NCBI GenBank assembly: GCA_900128395.1
Contig: LT649471.1
Coordinates: forward strand, 1 to 24,050
Length of the DNA: 24,050 nt
Source of the DNA: Stramenopiles sp. TOSAG23-2
Taxonomy: Eukaryota > Sar
Direction: 5' to 3'
Shown: positions 17,695 through 24,050 of the stretch, in pieces
How positions within the stretch are numbered: position 1 is the stretch's first letter
Layout: each line of letters opens with the position of its first letter
Program-made: the position numbers and the translations under genes
Notes under the pieces: model-generated
The model's database searches: none
The model's input: the letters and a program-made list of their open reading frames with translations, nothing else
Told to the model about the DNA's origin: nothing

Positions 17695-17989
17695 GTTCTT
17701 TACCTTTAATTAAATAAATTATTTGATTTAACGTTGTACATATATATATATATATTATATATATGACTAGAATGATATTTCTTTCGGTTGGTACAATGTA
17801 ATGCAGTCTATATAAACTTTTGCAATAAAAAAGCGCACAAAAGGCACCAAGCTGGCAAGGTGTTTTTGTGGTTTGTGGATGGTTGCATGGATGCGAGGCC
17901 GCGACAGTTGGCAGTTGGCAAAATCTGGGCAAATTTATTATATAAATAAATAAAACAGTATAAAAATTATAATTATAATTATACTTAGT

Positions 17990-18368
17990 TATAGCTCACC
18001 TTGGAAATGAAGCTATGCGTTTTATAGCTATCCTCAACTTATTTGGTTGTTGATATATTATTAATCGTTATATATGTGTATGTAATGTATGTCTACATAT
18101 CTACATGCATATACGCCATATATGTCATTCATGTGTTATTAGTTATTTTATTAATACGTCATACATTCTCCTGTATTATTAGTTTTATTATTTAAACACG
18201 ATGGATGTATAGGCGTGGAATAGCACTGCTTTTGGTACTATTTATGTTTTTAATTATTTGAATTTCTTGATTTTTTAATGTGGTTTTTGGCGCTAAGGCT
18301 ATATTGATTTTGTTCTTATTTTTATTTTGTTTGTGCGGCGTTCTGTGAATTTATTATTGGTATTAATA
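17990..18368. repeat. Direct repeat copy 1 (379 bp)
   Basis: I find this copy identical, base for base, to 18422-18800. It starts TATAGCTCACCTTGG and ends GGTATTAATA. Near its left end ATAGCT and AGCTAT can pair, and the ATAGCTAT motif recurs shortly after. No coding potential and no recognised RNA family. No terminal motifs typical of an LTR are evident. Confidence 0.95.
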
Positions 18369-18421
18369 TTTATATTCCCTTTAGTATTGGGTGGGAGGAA
18401 AGATAAAAGGTATATTGAATC

Positions 18422-18800
18422 TATAGCTCACCTTGGAAATGAAGCTATGCGTTTTATAGCTATCCTCAACTTATTTGGTTGTTGATATATTATTAATCGT
18501 TATATATGTGTATGTAATGTATGTCTACATATCTACATGCATATACGCCATATATGTCATTCATGTGTTATTAGTTATTTTATTAATACGTCATACATTC
18601 TCCTGTATTATTAGTTTTATTATTTAAACACGATGGATGTATAGGCGTGGAATAGCACTGCTTTTGGTACTATTTATGTTTTTAATTATTTGAATTTCTT
18701 GATTTTTTAATGTGGTTTTTGGCGCTAAGGCTATATTGATTTTGTTCTTATTTTTATTTTGTTTGTGCGGCGTTCTGTGAATTTATTATTGGTATTAATA
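18422..18800. repeat. Direct repeat copy 2 (379 bp)
   Basis: Second identical copy, offset by 432 bp. A 53-bp spacer (18369-18421) separates the copies. Copy 2 ends 127 bp before the hydrolase start codon and abuts a CAATCTGGCACAATGGCACA-type patch with internal repetition. Confidence 0.95.
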
Positions 18801-18927
18801 CAATCTGGCACAATGGCACAATCCTGGCAATCCAAAGGGTAAGACGGATGAAACTCTAGTATAATAGTGTCTTATCGATTAAATAAAATTATAATCATTT
18901 TTGATATAATATATCCACATATATAAA

Positions 18928-19974
18928 ATGAATATTGTAATAATATTATTAATAACATTGCAGTATTTAATAATTGCAAAAGCATCATATCCAAATTGCA
19001 TGCCAGGTAGTACATGTTTCAAATTAAAACCATACGAAAATACTAATTGGCTATTTGACTGCGCGGCAATAAATACCACAAAAGAAGTAAAAGGAAATAT
19101 CTTATTTTTGCATGGCAATGATGGCCCGAGGTCAAAAGGGATGTGGTCCATGATGATGCAAGCTTTTGCTGACAAAGGATACAACACACTAGCATTTGAC
19201 CAGCGTGGCTTTTCACCTGAGGCATCCCCATATCTCCAAAGCGAATACAACTACGACAAATTGGCAGATGATATATTTGCAATAGCCGATATATACTTTG
19301 GTGTCTCTAGCAAGTTTCATCTTGTAGCTCATGATCAAGGTGCAAGACTTGGCTGGCATGCTATTGCACTTGGCACTGCACGTAAACGATATCTATCATA
19401 CACGCCACTTTCTGAAGCACACTCTGATGCATTTTCCGATGCGTTGTATGGACCAAACACTGATCGGGCACAACAAACAGCTTTTATGTACCTTTGGTCA
19501 TTTACATTACCAGGGAATAGTACCTTAGCATATCAAAGTAACATTTGGAAAGTGGTATGCAAAGCTTTTAATCATTATGCAACTCCAGCGTTATGCCAAC
19601 CATCAATTTGGTGGTACAGTGGTGCCGTTGAATCTGGCAATTTAGCAATGCAACCATTTTCAACTTGGGGTCAGATTGGTAAGCAAATTGGTATACCAGA
19701 AGATTATATCAAGAATCACACAACGTACTCTCTGGAAGGACATCCACAAACAAAAAAAGTAGGAAATGTGACTGAATTTCCAGTCATGTATGTATGTGGC
19801 ATAAGTGACTATGCTGACAAATGTAATAATATGTTTCGTGATGAGACTGCAAAATATATCAAAGATTTTCATTACTATCGTTCAATGAACTGTGGCCATG
19901 ATTTAGTATCAACTGGATGTAAAGATTACCAGACAGTTATTGATAGTATTGTACATTTTGTTGAAAATGTTTGA
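18928..19974 (+). CDS. Secreted alpha/beta hydrolase with an aspartate nucleophile elbow
   Basis: A 348-residue protein. Residues 1-19 are a clear signal peptide (MNIVIILLITLQYLIIAKA), so the enzyme is secreted or luminal; several Asn-X-Ser/Thr sites and cysteines fit that. The fold landmarks are HGND (62-65, oxyanion region), FDQRGFSPE (~90-98), and the nucleophile elbow AHDQGA with Asp136 in the nucleophile position. Asp294 (CGISDYADKC) is the probable acid and His324 (NCGHDLV) the base. An Asp nucleophile and the DQRG loop are typical of epoxide hydrolases and haloalkane dehalogenases rather than of Ser esterases; the substrate is unknown. The lid region (~155-260) is poorly conserved as far as I can judge. 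ATG at 18928, TGA stop. The 379-bp duplication lies just upstream and could affect its promoter. Confidence 0.82.
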   Translation: MNIVIILLITLQYLIIAKASYPNCMPGSTCFKLKPYENTNWLFDCAAINTTKEVKGNILFLHGNDGPRSKGMWSMMMQAFADKGYNTLAFDQRGFSPEASPYLQSEYNYDKLADDIFAIADIYFGVSSKFHLVAHDQGARLGWHAIALGTARKRYLSYTPLSEAHSDAFSDALYGPNTDRAQQTAFMYLWSFTLPGNSTLAYQSNIWKVVCKAFNHYATPALCQPSIWWYSGAVESGNLAMQPFSTWGQIGKQIGIPEDYIKNHTTYSLEGHPQTKKVGNVTEFPVMYVCGISDYADKCNNMFRDETAKYIKDFHYYRSMNCGHDLVSTGCKDYQTVIDSIVHFVENV

Positions 19975-20001
19975 GAGGGGTAGTTTTTAAATATAGGAGA
20001 G

Positions 20002-20011
20002 AGAGCGCTCT
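20002..20011 (+). terminator. 10-bp palindrome after the hydrolase gene
   Basis: AGAGCGCTCT, a perfect palindrome starting 28 nt past the hydrolase stop and followed by a T-rich stretch. It is part of the pattern of palindromes at gene 3' ends. A second short palindrome, ATACG-A-CGTAT, lies at 20097-20107 in the same spacer. Confidence 0.3.
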
Positions 20012-20173
20012 GTAATTATTCCTTTTTCTTTTTTTTGAAATGGTATGTTTTAGGTAATAAGAGAATCTTTTTTTAAATACGAACATAAAAAATATGATAC
20101 GACGTATATAATAAAATATAATATAATAATCGGTAATTTATACATGATATGATACCGACGATAATTTTATAAT

Positions 20174-20186
20174 TACGAGAGTCGTA
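20174..20186 (-). terminator. Palindrome after the HTTM-like gene
   Basis: TACGA-GAG-TCGTA, a 5-bp stem with a 3-nt loop, 20 nt past the stop codon of the minus-strand HTTM-like gene. On the minus strand it is preceded by an A-run. It has the same TACGA/TCGTA arms as the palindrome after the lysine-rich ORF at 22822-22832. Confidence 0.35.
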
Positions 20187-20205
20187 TTTTTTTTAATGTG
20201 TTTTA

Positions 20206-21543
20206 TTACTTCACCACTTGCCATATATATCTCTCGATTAATTTTGGTGGGTACGAAACATATCGACCATTCGTTTCATGATCTAATTCATTACTTAATT
20301 CAACAATTTGAACGCCTTTAAACAATAACGTTCCCTTAAAAATATAACCTTCTGCAATCAATAACTTTGGTAAGAATACTTGCAAAAATTCATCTAAATC
20401 ATCATTTTTTAATATTTTGGAGTAATGATAACCAAAGCTTCGTGTCATCCCACTAGATGAACAAATTGACATATCAAATGGAACAATTTTATTATTGATA
20501 TCAACCAGTTGCAGCGCATGATATTTTATTTTATTTTTACTTAATTTCGTATTGTACAAATCAAAGGAAGAATTTGGCCAATTTAAGCCACTGTGTATGC
20601 GTACATGTGCAATGAAAAAGGATATTACCATAAATATTGTCAAAGGATGATATAAGAATTCTTCATTATCCCATATCATGTTTGAAAAAATACCTGTACT
20701 GTCAGAAACATAGCAAAACAACGCCCAATATGTTGGCAACCAAAAATGAACAAAATCAATTTGAAATAAAATTAAACAACCAAGATGAAATGATATACCA
20801 AATAAAATCAATGCAACACTTATAAAATTTAATAGCGGCGAATAATTCTTAAATAATACCACCGGAAAAAAACATTCAAAAAGCAATACACACGGTTGTG
20901 CAAACGTTCCTATTATTGGATATTCTAAGACTAATTTTTGAATTATATTAGGTTTTTCAATTTGTTGTAATTCTAACATGAATTGTGCAACCAAACGTCT
21001 TAAATTAATACCATTTGCCCATTTTAGTCCTTGTTTACGAATTTTCAGCCATCCAGAGCTTGCATAACATAAACTTAATAACAATATTGATTGCATTATC
21101 ATATTGGATTCGTTTTTATTGAAGCAGAATATAGCTAAAACCCATGGAACAGTATCGGCTTTATTATGAATTAAACCATGCGTCCGTACTCTTGCAAAAT
21201 ACAATATTGACACAATAAATAATAAAAAATAAATTATCTGTTGGACATAAATATTCCGTATCCTTTGTAAGATATTTAAACTGATCAACGATAAAATTGA
21301 CAGAAATATGGTAAAAACTACTTTTTCCCACATAAATTCGCTTAAGTATGGTACGCGGATGATACCGAAAAATGTTGCATGTTTATTTTGCTCTAATGGA
21401 TAATACCAATGGCCAAATTTGGTATTTGTTTTCACATACCTGGCATATCTTTTTAATTTTGAATGTACTAATAATAATGATACTAATAAATTTAAAGCAT
21501 ATATTTGTTGAAACGTACCAATAGGCATAACATTATGTTTCAT
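20206..21543 (-). CDS. HTTM-family multi-pass membrane protein (vitamin-K carboxylase-like membrane domain)
   Basis: A 445-residue integral membrane protein with about seven or eight hydrophobic segments between residues ~10 and ~330, followed by a soluble C-terminal domain of about 110 residues. Three local patterns match the HTTM family: SSGWLKIRKQGLKWANG (like the family's G-x-x-K-x-x-x-x-x-W-x-x-G motif), LLFECFFPVVLF, and HLGCLILFQIDFVHFWLPTYW. Family knowledge: HTTM is the membrane domain of gamma-glutamyl carboxylase and of many uncharacterised proteins. This protein lacks the large luminal domain of true carboxylases, so I would not assign carboxylase activity. The start ATG at 21541-21543 and TAA stop are clear. 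It converges with the hydrolase gene 231 bp away. Confidence 0.65.
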   Translation of the reverse strand: MKHNVMPIGTFQQIYALNLLVSLLLVHSKLKRYARYVKTNTKFGHWYYPLEQNKHATFFGIIRVPYLSEFMWEKVVFTIFLSILSLISLNILQRIRNIYVQQIIYFLLFIVSILYFARVRTHGLIHNKADTVPWVLAIFCFNKNESNMIMQSILLLSLCYASSGWLKIRKQGLKWANGINLRRLVAQFMLELQQIEKPNIIQKLVLEYPIIGTFAQPCVLLFECFFPVVLFKNYSPLLNFISVALILFGISFHLGCLILFQIDFVHFWLPTYWALFCYVSDSTGIFSNMIWDNEEFLYHPLTIFMVISFFIAHVRIHSGLNWPNSSFDLYNTKLSKNKIKYHALQLVDINNKIVPFDMSICSSSGMTRSFGYHYSKILKNDDLDEFLQVFLPKLLIAEGYIFKGTLLFKGVQIVELSNELDHETNGRYVSYPPKLIERYIWQVVK

Positions 21544-22139
21544 TGTATTTTAAAGGTATTTAAACAAGATGTTGATGATCGTATTAACTTCTATTTATAT
21601 TATTGTCTCTATCCGTATATTTTCAATCATCTTCCCAAAAAATCAATTCAACTATATAAATATATATTTTTTTCATCAATCTATATTGATTGCACTATAT
21701 TTCATGACGGTTATACACATATTAATATACCACCAGCAACCAGCATAGAAAATTTCTCTTTTATTTCCAAGCCTTAGGGTTTAGCACCACACAGCACTAT
21801 ACTCTTGATGAAGGCCAAACTCGGCACACCAACTTAAACTAATGCACACAAAGTAAGAAAAATGATTAATACATTGGCACATATACATACACATGTACAT
21901 ATATATATAATTCAAATCAACGAAGAAGATAGTATAATTTGTAATGTATTAAAAGGCAACAATTTTTTTTTTGGATGGAAATATTTTTTGTTGCCGGTTC
22001 ATTTCAATTCGATAAGTTTTGACGTCTTATATATGATAGAACACATTTTTAATAAATTTCATTTTTCTTGTTGAAATTTTCTTACGTCATGATTTTTAAG
22101 TTAAAGTCTATTCACATAACACGTTATAATTATTTAAAT
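21544..22139. other. Intergenic region between divergent genes
   Basis: AT-rich DNA between the HTTM-like gene and the cysteine-repeat gene. It includes a CATATACATACACATG/TA-rich stretch near 21880-21910. An open frame at 21505-21777 overlaps the HTTM start on the other strand and has no recognisable features. No gene is called. Confidence 0.55.
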
Positions 22140-22511
22140 ATGATAATTTTGCGTTGTTTTGTATTTGCGTTGCTAATTTTTTCCATTAGTAGTACCAACA
22201 TTACAAATCTAACTAATTGTAGTGCAGGTTATTATATAAGTACAAATGCAACGGCAACTAATGACCGTGTATGTAGTAAATGCTTAGCAAATACATTTTC
22301 ATCATCAATAAATCAATACCAATGTACTGATTTTACGAATTGTCAATCAGGGGAGTACATTACTACAAATGGAACCGCTTCCAATAATCGAGTATGTAGT
22401 AAATGTTTAGCAAATACTTTTTCATCATCAATAAATCAATACCAATGTACTAATTTTACGAATTGTCAATCAGGGGAGTACATTACTACAAATGGAACCG
22501 AAACAAATTGA
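22140..22511 (+). CDS. Secreted cysteine-repeat (TNFR-like) protein, abruptly truncated
   Basis: 123 residues from the ATG at 22140. The frame is open further upstream, with another ATG at 22089, but the 22140 start places an ideal signal peptide (MIILRCFVFALLIFSISS) at the N-terminus. Then come 41-residue (123-bp) repeats of the form NCxxGxYIxTNxTxxNxRVCSKCLANTFSSSINQYQC, each with four cysteines: copies at 22215-22337 and 22338-22460, then only 40 bp of a third (22461-22500). Such repeats build the ectodomains of large surface or secreted proteins in many protists. Here the array stops in mid-unit, and the frame ends after four non-repeat codons, so no membrane anchor or further domain is present. 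The gene is probably a 5' fragment. Confidence 0.6.
   Translation: MIILRCFVFALLIFSISSTNITNLTNCSAGYYISTNATATNDRVCSKCLANTFSSSINQYQCTDFTNCQSGEYITTNGTASNNRVCSKCLANTFSSSINQYQCTNFTNCQSGEYITTNGTETN
22215..22500 (+). repeat. 123-bp cysteine-repeat array (two full units plus a partial one)
   Basis: Units begin at AATTGT at 22215, 22338 and 22461 (123-bp period). Unit 3 is identical to unit 2 for 40 bp and then diverges completely at 22501. Confidence 0.9.
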
Positions 22512-22812
22512 AAGAACAAAGCAAAAGTTAGCACTCAGACGTGAGAAAAAAAGACAAATGTTGGCAACGGAAAAAAGAAAACGAGAAAGAAGCCAAGCTT
22601 GGAAAAAGAAAATATTTCTTACTAGAATTATTGGAGATAAGGAAAAGTTTAAAAAGAAAGCTGAGGAAAAATCCCCTTCTTCTGATAATAAGAAGACAAG
22701 CAAAGATAAAGAAGTAGACACCAAGACAATACGAACCGTAGATGATACGAAAAAAGGTGCTTTTAACTTTCGACCAGCAGCGCCACCAAAGCCGCCACCA
22801 CCAAAGGCATAA
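22492..22812 (+). CDS. Lysine-rich, proline-tailed ORF starting inside the cysteine repeat
   Basis: A 106-residue frame whose ATG (22492) lies within the third, partial cysteine repeat and overlaps the end of the preceding frame by 20 bp in another phase. Residues ~4-60 are extremely basic and helical (KQKLALRREKKRQMLATEKR, later WKKKIF), possibly coiled coil. Then comes a Lys/Ser/Asp-rich stretch and a proline-rich C-terminus (FRPAAPPKPPPPKA). I recognise no family. Since its first nine bases belong to another gene's repeat, the original start is probably lost: it is best read as the 3' part of a gene whose 5' end was replaced. Translation from this ATG cannot be excluded. A palindrome follows the stop. 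Confidence 0.45.
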   Translation: MEPKQIERTKQKLALRREKKRQMLATEKRKRERSQAWKKKIFLTRIIGDKEKFKKKAEEKSPSSDNKKTSKDKEVDTKTIRTVDDTKKGAFNFRPAAPPKPPPPKA

Positions 22813-22821
22813 AATATTTTC

Positions 22822-22832
22822 TACGAATCGTA
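22822..22832 (+). terminator. Palindrome after the lysine-rich ORF
   Basis: TACGA-A-TCGTA, starting 10 nt past the stop codon and followed by a T-rich run. It has the same arms as the palindrome after the HTTM-like gene. Confidence 0.35.
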
Positions 22833-22922
22833 TATTTTTTATTTTAAATATGATATTTTTATTTAAATATTTCAATTTTATAATAATGTAAAATAAATTA
22901 TGCACATTAATTAAATATAATG

Positions 22923-22951
22923 TACGTATCATATATAAAATATGATACGTA
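22923..22951 (-). terminator. Strong 12-bp hairpin after the CocE-like gene
   Basis: TACGTATCATAT (22923-22934) and ATATGATACGTA (22940-22951) form a perfect 12-bp stem with a 5-nt loop. It begins 3 nt past the stop codon of the minus-strand gene ending at 22955, in the spacer between two convergent genes. It is the longest of the 3'-end palindromes in the window. Confidence 0.5.
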
Positions 22952-22954
22952 TTA

Positions 22955-24004
22955 TTATTCCTCTGCATAAAAATCTACTAACTTCATCATTCTCCTACGC
23001 AATTCTTCCAATTCAATTTTTCCCGCTGCGGCTTTCCCATCTTCTTTCCTATTCATATTACGATTATTTATATCATTCATCATTTTTTCTTCCAAATTTA
23101 ACACACCATGTTTTGGTAATTGTTCCATTTCCACAGTTGGTAATTGAAACGATGATGGATATTTTTCACTATGATATAACGTATTATCAGTTTCAATATA
23201 ATGTTTCGTTACATTATCAATGCTTAATGGCAATCCAGTATTTGAATTTGGTTCAAAACGTGGTGCATTACTACTACTTATCGCAACACTAATTTTATGC
23301 CCAGCTGAAAATACATACGAAGTATTCCAAAGGCTAACACCAACTTTGTATATTTCACCAGGTACTATACCTTCTGGTCCAAAACTTTTCCTACTATTAC
23401 GCCATCTCATTCTACGTATACCATCTTGAATTAAAATAGATCGACCATCTGGATAGACATCCATCAATTTAACAGTAAAATCGGTATCATTTGCTTTAGA
23501 CGTTGATACGTATAATGTTGCATCCAATGGACCAGTCAATGCGATTGATTTATTTAATGCATCTGTAGTAAATACTAAAACATCTGGGCGATTTAATACC
23601 TTTGTTTGATCAAGTGGCCCACATGGAATTTCTAAATTATTGCCACCATTTGTTGGAACTGGGGAACTTGGATCGTACGTATACGTAGAATGATCATTAT
23701 CTTTTACACTTTCATATGAATGATCAAATGTTGCACTACCATCGCCATTAAAATATAAATTTTGAATTTTATATTTTGGAAATTCAGGTACTGATGTCCA
23801 ATAATTTCCATCATTCGTACCACTATCATAATTACTACCCATTACATAAAATGTAACTTTATCAACCGATTCTGGAACTTTACCTTTTTCTAAATCACCT
23901 GTAAATAAATTAATTCCTAAAAATATTGGCAGCAATGCACGTCCAGCGATTAAATTATGCGGAAACATCGATGCACCAGCTTGACAATGACCTAATGGAG
24001 TGAA
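22955..24004 (-). CDS. C-terminal part of a CocE/NonD-type (S15-like) hydrolase
   Basis: An open frame of about 349 codons, with first in-frame ATG at 23966-23968. It covers the C-terminal jelly-roll domain of the X-Pro dipeptidyl-peptidase/CocE family: VTFYVMGSN, a W/VPEFP segment, NLYFNGDG, DVLVFTTDAL, LTGPLDATLYVSTSKANDTDF, VKLMDVYPDGRS, DGIRRMRWRN and AGHKISVAISSSNAPRF. Upstream of the ATG the frame continues as GHCQAGASM, which may be the end of the catalytic domain, then meets an in-frame TAA at 24005-24007. The alpha/beta hydrolase core with its nucleophile is not in the window. Either an intron (an AG lies at 24017 side of the frame, unproven), a frameshift or true truncation separates the two. 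Family knowledge: these enzymes hydrolyse esters, amides or prolyl peptides; the substrate cannot be given. The C-terminus beyond residue ~270 is a non-conserved charged tail. Confidence 0.75.
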   Translation of the reverse strand, partial: FTPLGHCQAGASMFPHNLIAGRALLPIFLGINLFTGDLEKGKVPESVDKVTFYVMGSNYDSGTNDGNYWTSVPEFPKYKIQNLYFNGDGSATFDHSYESVKDNDHSTYTYDPSSPVPTNGGNNLEIPCGPLDQTKVLNRPDVLVFTTDALNKSIALTGPLDATLYVSTSKANDTDFTVKLMDVYPDGRSILIQDGIRRMRWRNSRKSFGPEGIVPGEIYKVGVSLWNTSYVFSAGHKISVAISSSNAPRFEPNSNTGLPLSIDNVTKHYIETDNTLYHSEKYPSSFQLPTVEMEQLPKHGVLNLEEKMMNDINNRNMNRKEDGKAAAGKIELEELRRRMMKLVDFYAEE

Positions 24005-24050
24005 TTAAGTTCTATTATATTTCCAAAATATAATTTGCAAAAAGGGGGAA

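Larger units (their letters stand above)
17695..18927. other. Divergent intergenic region carrying a 379-bp duplication
   Basis: This region lies between the divergently transcribed SET/MYND and hydrolase genes. It contains a TA tract near 17738-17765 and two identical 379-bp copies (17990-18368 and 18422-18800). No convincing gene is present; open frames on the minus strand near 17700-17930 run through the SET gene 5' end in another frame and are not supported. Confidence 0.65.

Noticed and set aside
17990-18800. LTR retroelement suggested by two identical direct repeats
   Set aside because: The interval between the copies is only 53 bp, with no primer-binding site, no coding sequence and no typical TG...CA ends.
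1-24050. Giant-virus origin of the whole window, suggested by ankyrin/F-box genes, absence of introns and 3' hairpins
   Set aside because: MTR4, PPR, SET/MYND, HTTM and cysteine-repeat genes with long intergenic spacers fit a cellular nuclear genome better, and no viral hallmark gene is present.
1-24050. CRISPR arrays, insertion sequences, rRNA genes
   Set aside because: No regularly spaced short repeats with unique spacers, no transposase with terminal inverted repeats and no rRNA-like segments were seen.

Overview
This window looks like nuclear DNA from an AT-rich, gene-dense unicellular eukaryote. It encodes a full-length Mtr4-type exosome helicase, a SET/MYND protein, a PPR-type protein with a likely mitochondrial presequence, an HTTM-family membrane protein and a cysteine-repeat ectodomain. 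Coding regions are long and uninterrupted, with Asn- and Asp-rich runs encoded by AAT/GAT microsatellites, and I see no convincing intron. There is no operon logic, no Shine-Dalgarno pattern and no tRNA or rRNA that I can recognise. The mix of cysteine-repeat ectodomain, LRR and ankyrin proteins would suit a protist such as a stramenopile or haptophyte-like alga, but that placement is inference and I cannot name the lineage.

Layout. 1-896: AT-rich, no gene seen. 897-3626 (-): PPR-type protein. About 3.7-10.5 kb: an accessory island between the PPR and MTR4 genes. It holds an F-box-like/LRR gene (-), a small orphan ORF (-), a G/C-richer orphan gene (+) and an F-box-like/ankyrin gene (-), with repeats and hairpins between them. 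10.5-12 kb: gene-poor. 11999-15274 (+): MTR4. 15484-17694 (-): SET/MYND. 17.7-18.9 kb: intergenic, with a perfect 379-bp direct duplication. 18928-19974 (+): secreted alpha/beta hydrolase. 20206-21543 (-): HTTM-like membrane protein. 22140-22812 (+): truncated cysteine-repeat gene running into a lysine-rich ORF. 22955 to the right edge (-): C-terminal part of a CocE/S15-type hydrolase.

The genes do not form an obvious pathway. The housekeeping genes (MTR4, PPR, SET/MYND) look ordinary. The unusual material is in the island and at 22.1-22.8 kb. In the island, the LRR and ankyrin proteins share the same F-box-like N-terminus with different repeat domains, as expected for substrate adaptors of a ubiquitin ligase (inference). 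The linker of the ankyrin protein (residues 105-134) is homologous, gap-free over about 86 bp, to the antisense strand of the neighbouring orphan gene. At 22.5 kb a 123-bp cysteine-repeat array stops abruptly and becomes an unrelated lysine-rich frame. A further recurring pattern is a short perfect palindrome or hairpin just past many of the stop codons.
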